13,900 bases of DNA from positions 1-13,900 of the forward strand of contig CAJXTM010000017.1 in the NCBI GenBank assembly GCA_913061385.1, given 5' to 3'. The position numbers and the translations under genes were made by a program. Positions 13,878 through 13,900 of this stretch are shown here, in pieces (the first letter of the stretch is position 1; each line of letters opens with the position of its first letter). The DNA comes from an uncultured Rhodopirellula sp. Its GTDB lineage: Bacteria; Planctomycetota; Planctomycetia; Pirellulales; Pirellulaceae. A model generated the notes under the pieces. That model made no database searches. It worked only from the letters and a program-made list of their open reading frames with translations, and was not told where the DNA came from.

Positions 13878-13900
13878 CTGTCTCTTATACACATCTGACG
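13878..13900. other. Nextera transposase adapter (sequencing artefact)
   Basis: CTGTCTCTTATACACATCT at 13878-13896 is the Nextera/Tn5 mosaic-end sequence as read through at the 3' end of short inserts. It is followed by GACG, the next bases of the standard read-through adapter. All 23 bases match. This is untrimmed library adapter carried into the contig end, not a biological Tn5 end. Confidence 0.97.

Noticed and set aside
13878..13900. Genuine Tn5-type transposon end
   Set aside because: The match continues into the Nextera-specific bases after the mosaic end, and it stops exactly at the contig edge, as expected for adapter.

Overview
This 13.9 kb window looks like the end-to-end contig of a planctomycete, most likely a Pirellulaceae or Rhodopirellula-type bacterium. 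The evidence is moderate GC, loosely packed genes on both strands, weak ribosome binding sites with some TTG/GTG starts, and protein families typical of that group (planctomycete-style HNH protein, PhoD-like secreted phosphatase, Ser/Thr kinase with FHA protein). The taxonomy is inference. Both contig ends are informative: base 1 lies inside a 17-bp tandem array, and the last 23 bases (13878-13900) match the Nextera transposase adapter and are not genomic.

Layout. A minus-strand pair comes first: a six-helix membrane protein with a long charged, disordered tail (87-1751) and a DUF456 membrane protein (1988-2665). A plus-strand HNH nuclease (3010-3615) converges on a minus-strand 7Fe ferredoxin (3920-4204) across a hairpin-rich spacer. 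The plus strand then carries an RlmI-type 23S rRNA methyltransferase (4501-5697), an FHA phosphothreonine-reader protein (5831-6496), a frameshifted H-NOX/Ser-Thr kinase fusion (6776-8339) and a secreted PhoD-like phosphatase (8678-10582). A minus-strand XerD-type recombinase (10609-11562) is divergent from galE (11731-12714). galE converges on minus-strand folD (12781-13680). A last plus-strand gene starts at 13844 and is cut by the adapter after 34 bases.

The most interesting unit is FHA plus kinase. After removing one copy of a 7-bp tandem duplication near 6928-6947, the kinase gene encodes a complete N-terminal H-NOX haem domain, with the proximal His at residue 103 and the YxSxR motif at 132-136. 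A full Hanks-type Ser/Thr kinase follows. This would be a soluble gas-responsive (probably NO) Ser/Thr kinase next to a phosphothreonine reader. As written the gene is broken by a +1 frameshift at the repeat, so it is a recent mutation, a phase-variable switch, a recoding site or an assembly error. The other genes are mostly ordinary housekeeping or generalist genes, and I see no mobile element, CRISPR array, rRNA or tRNA.
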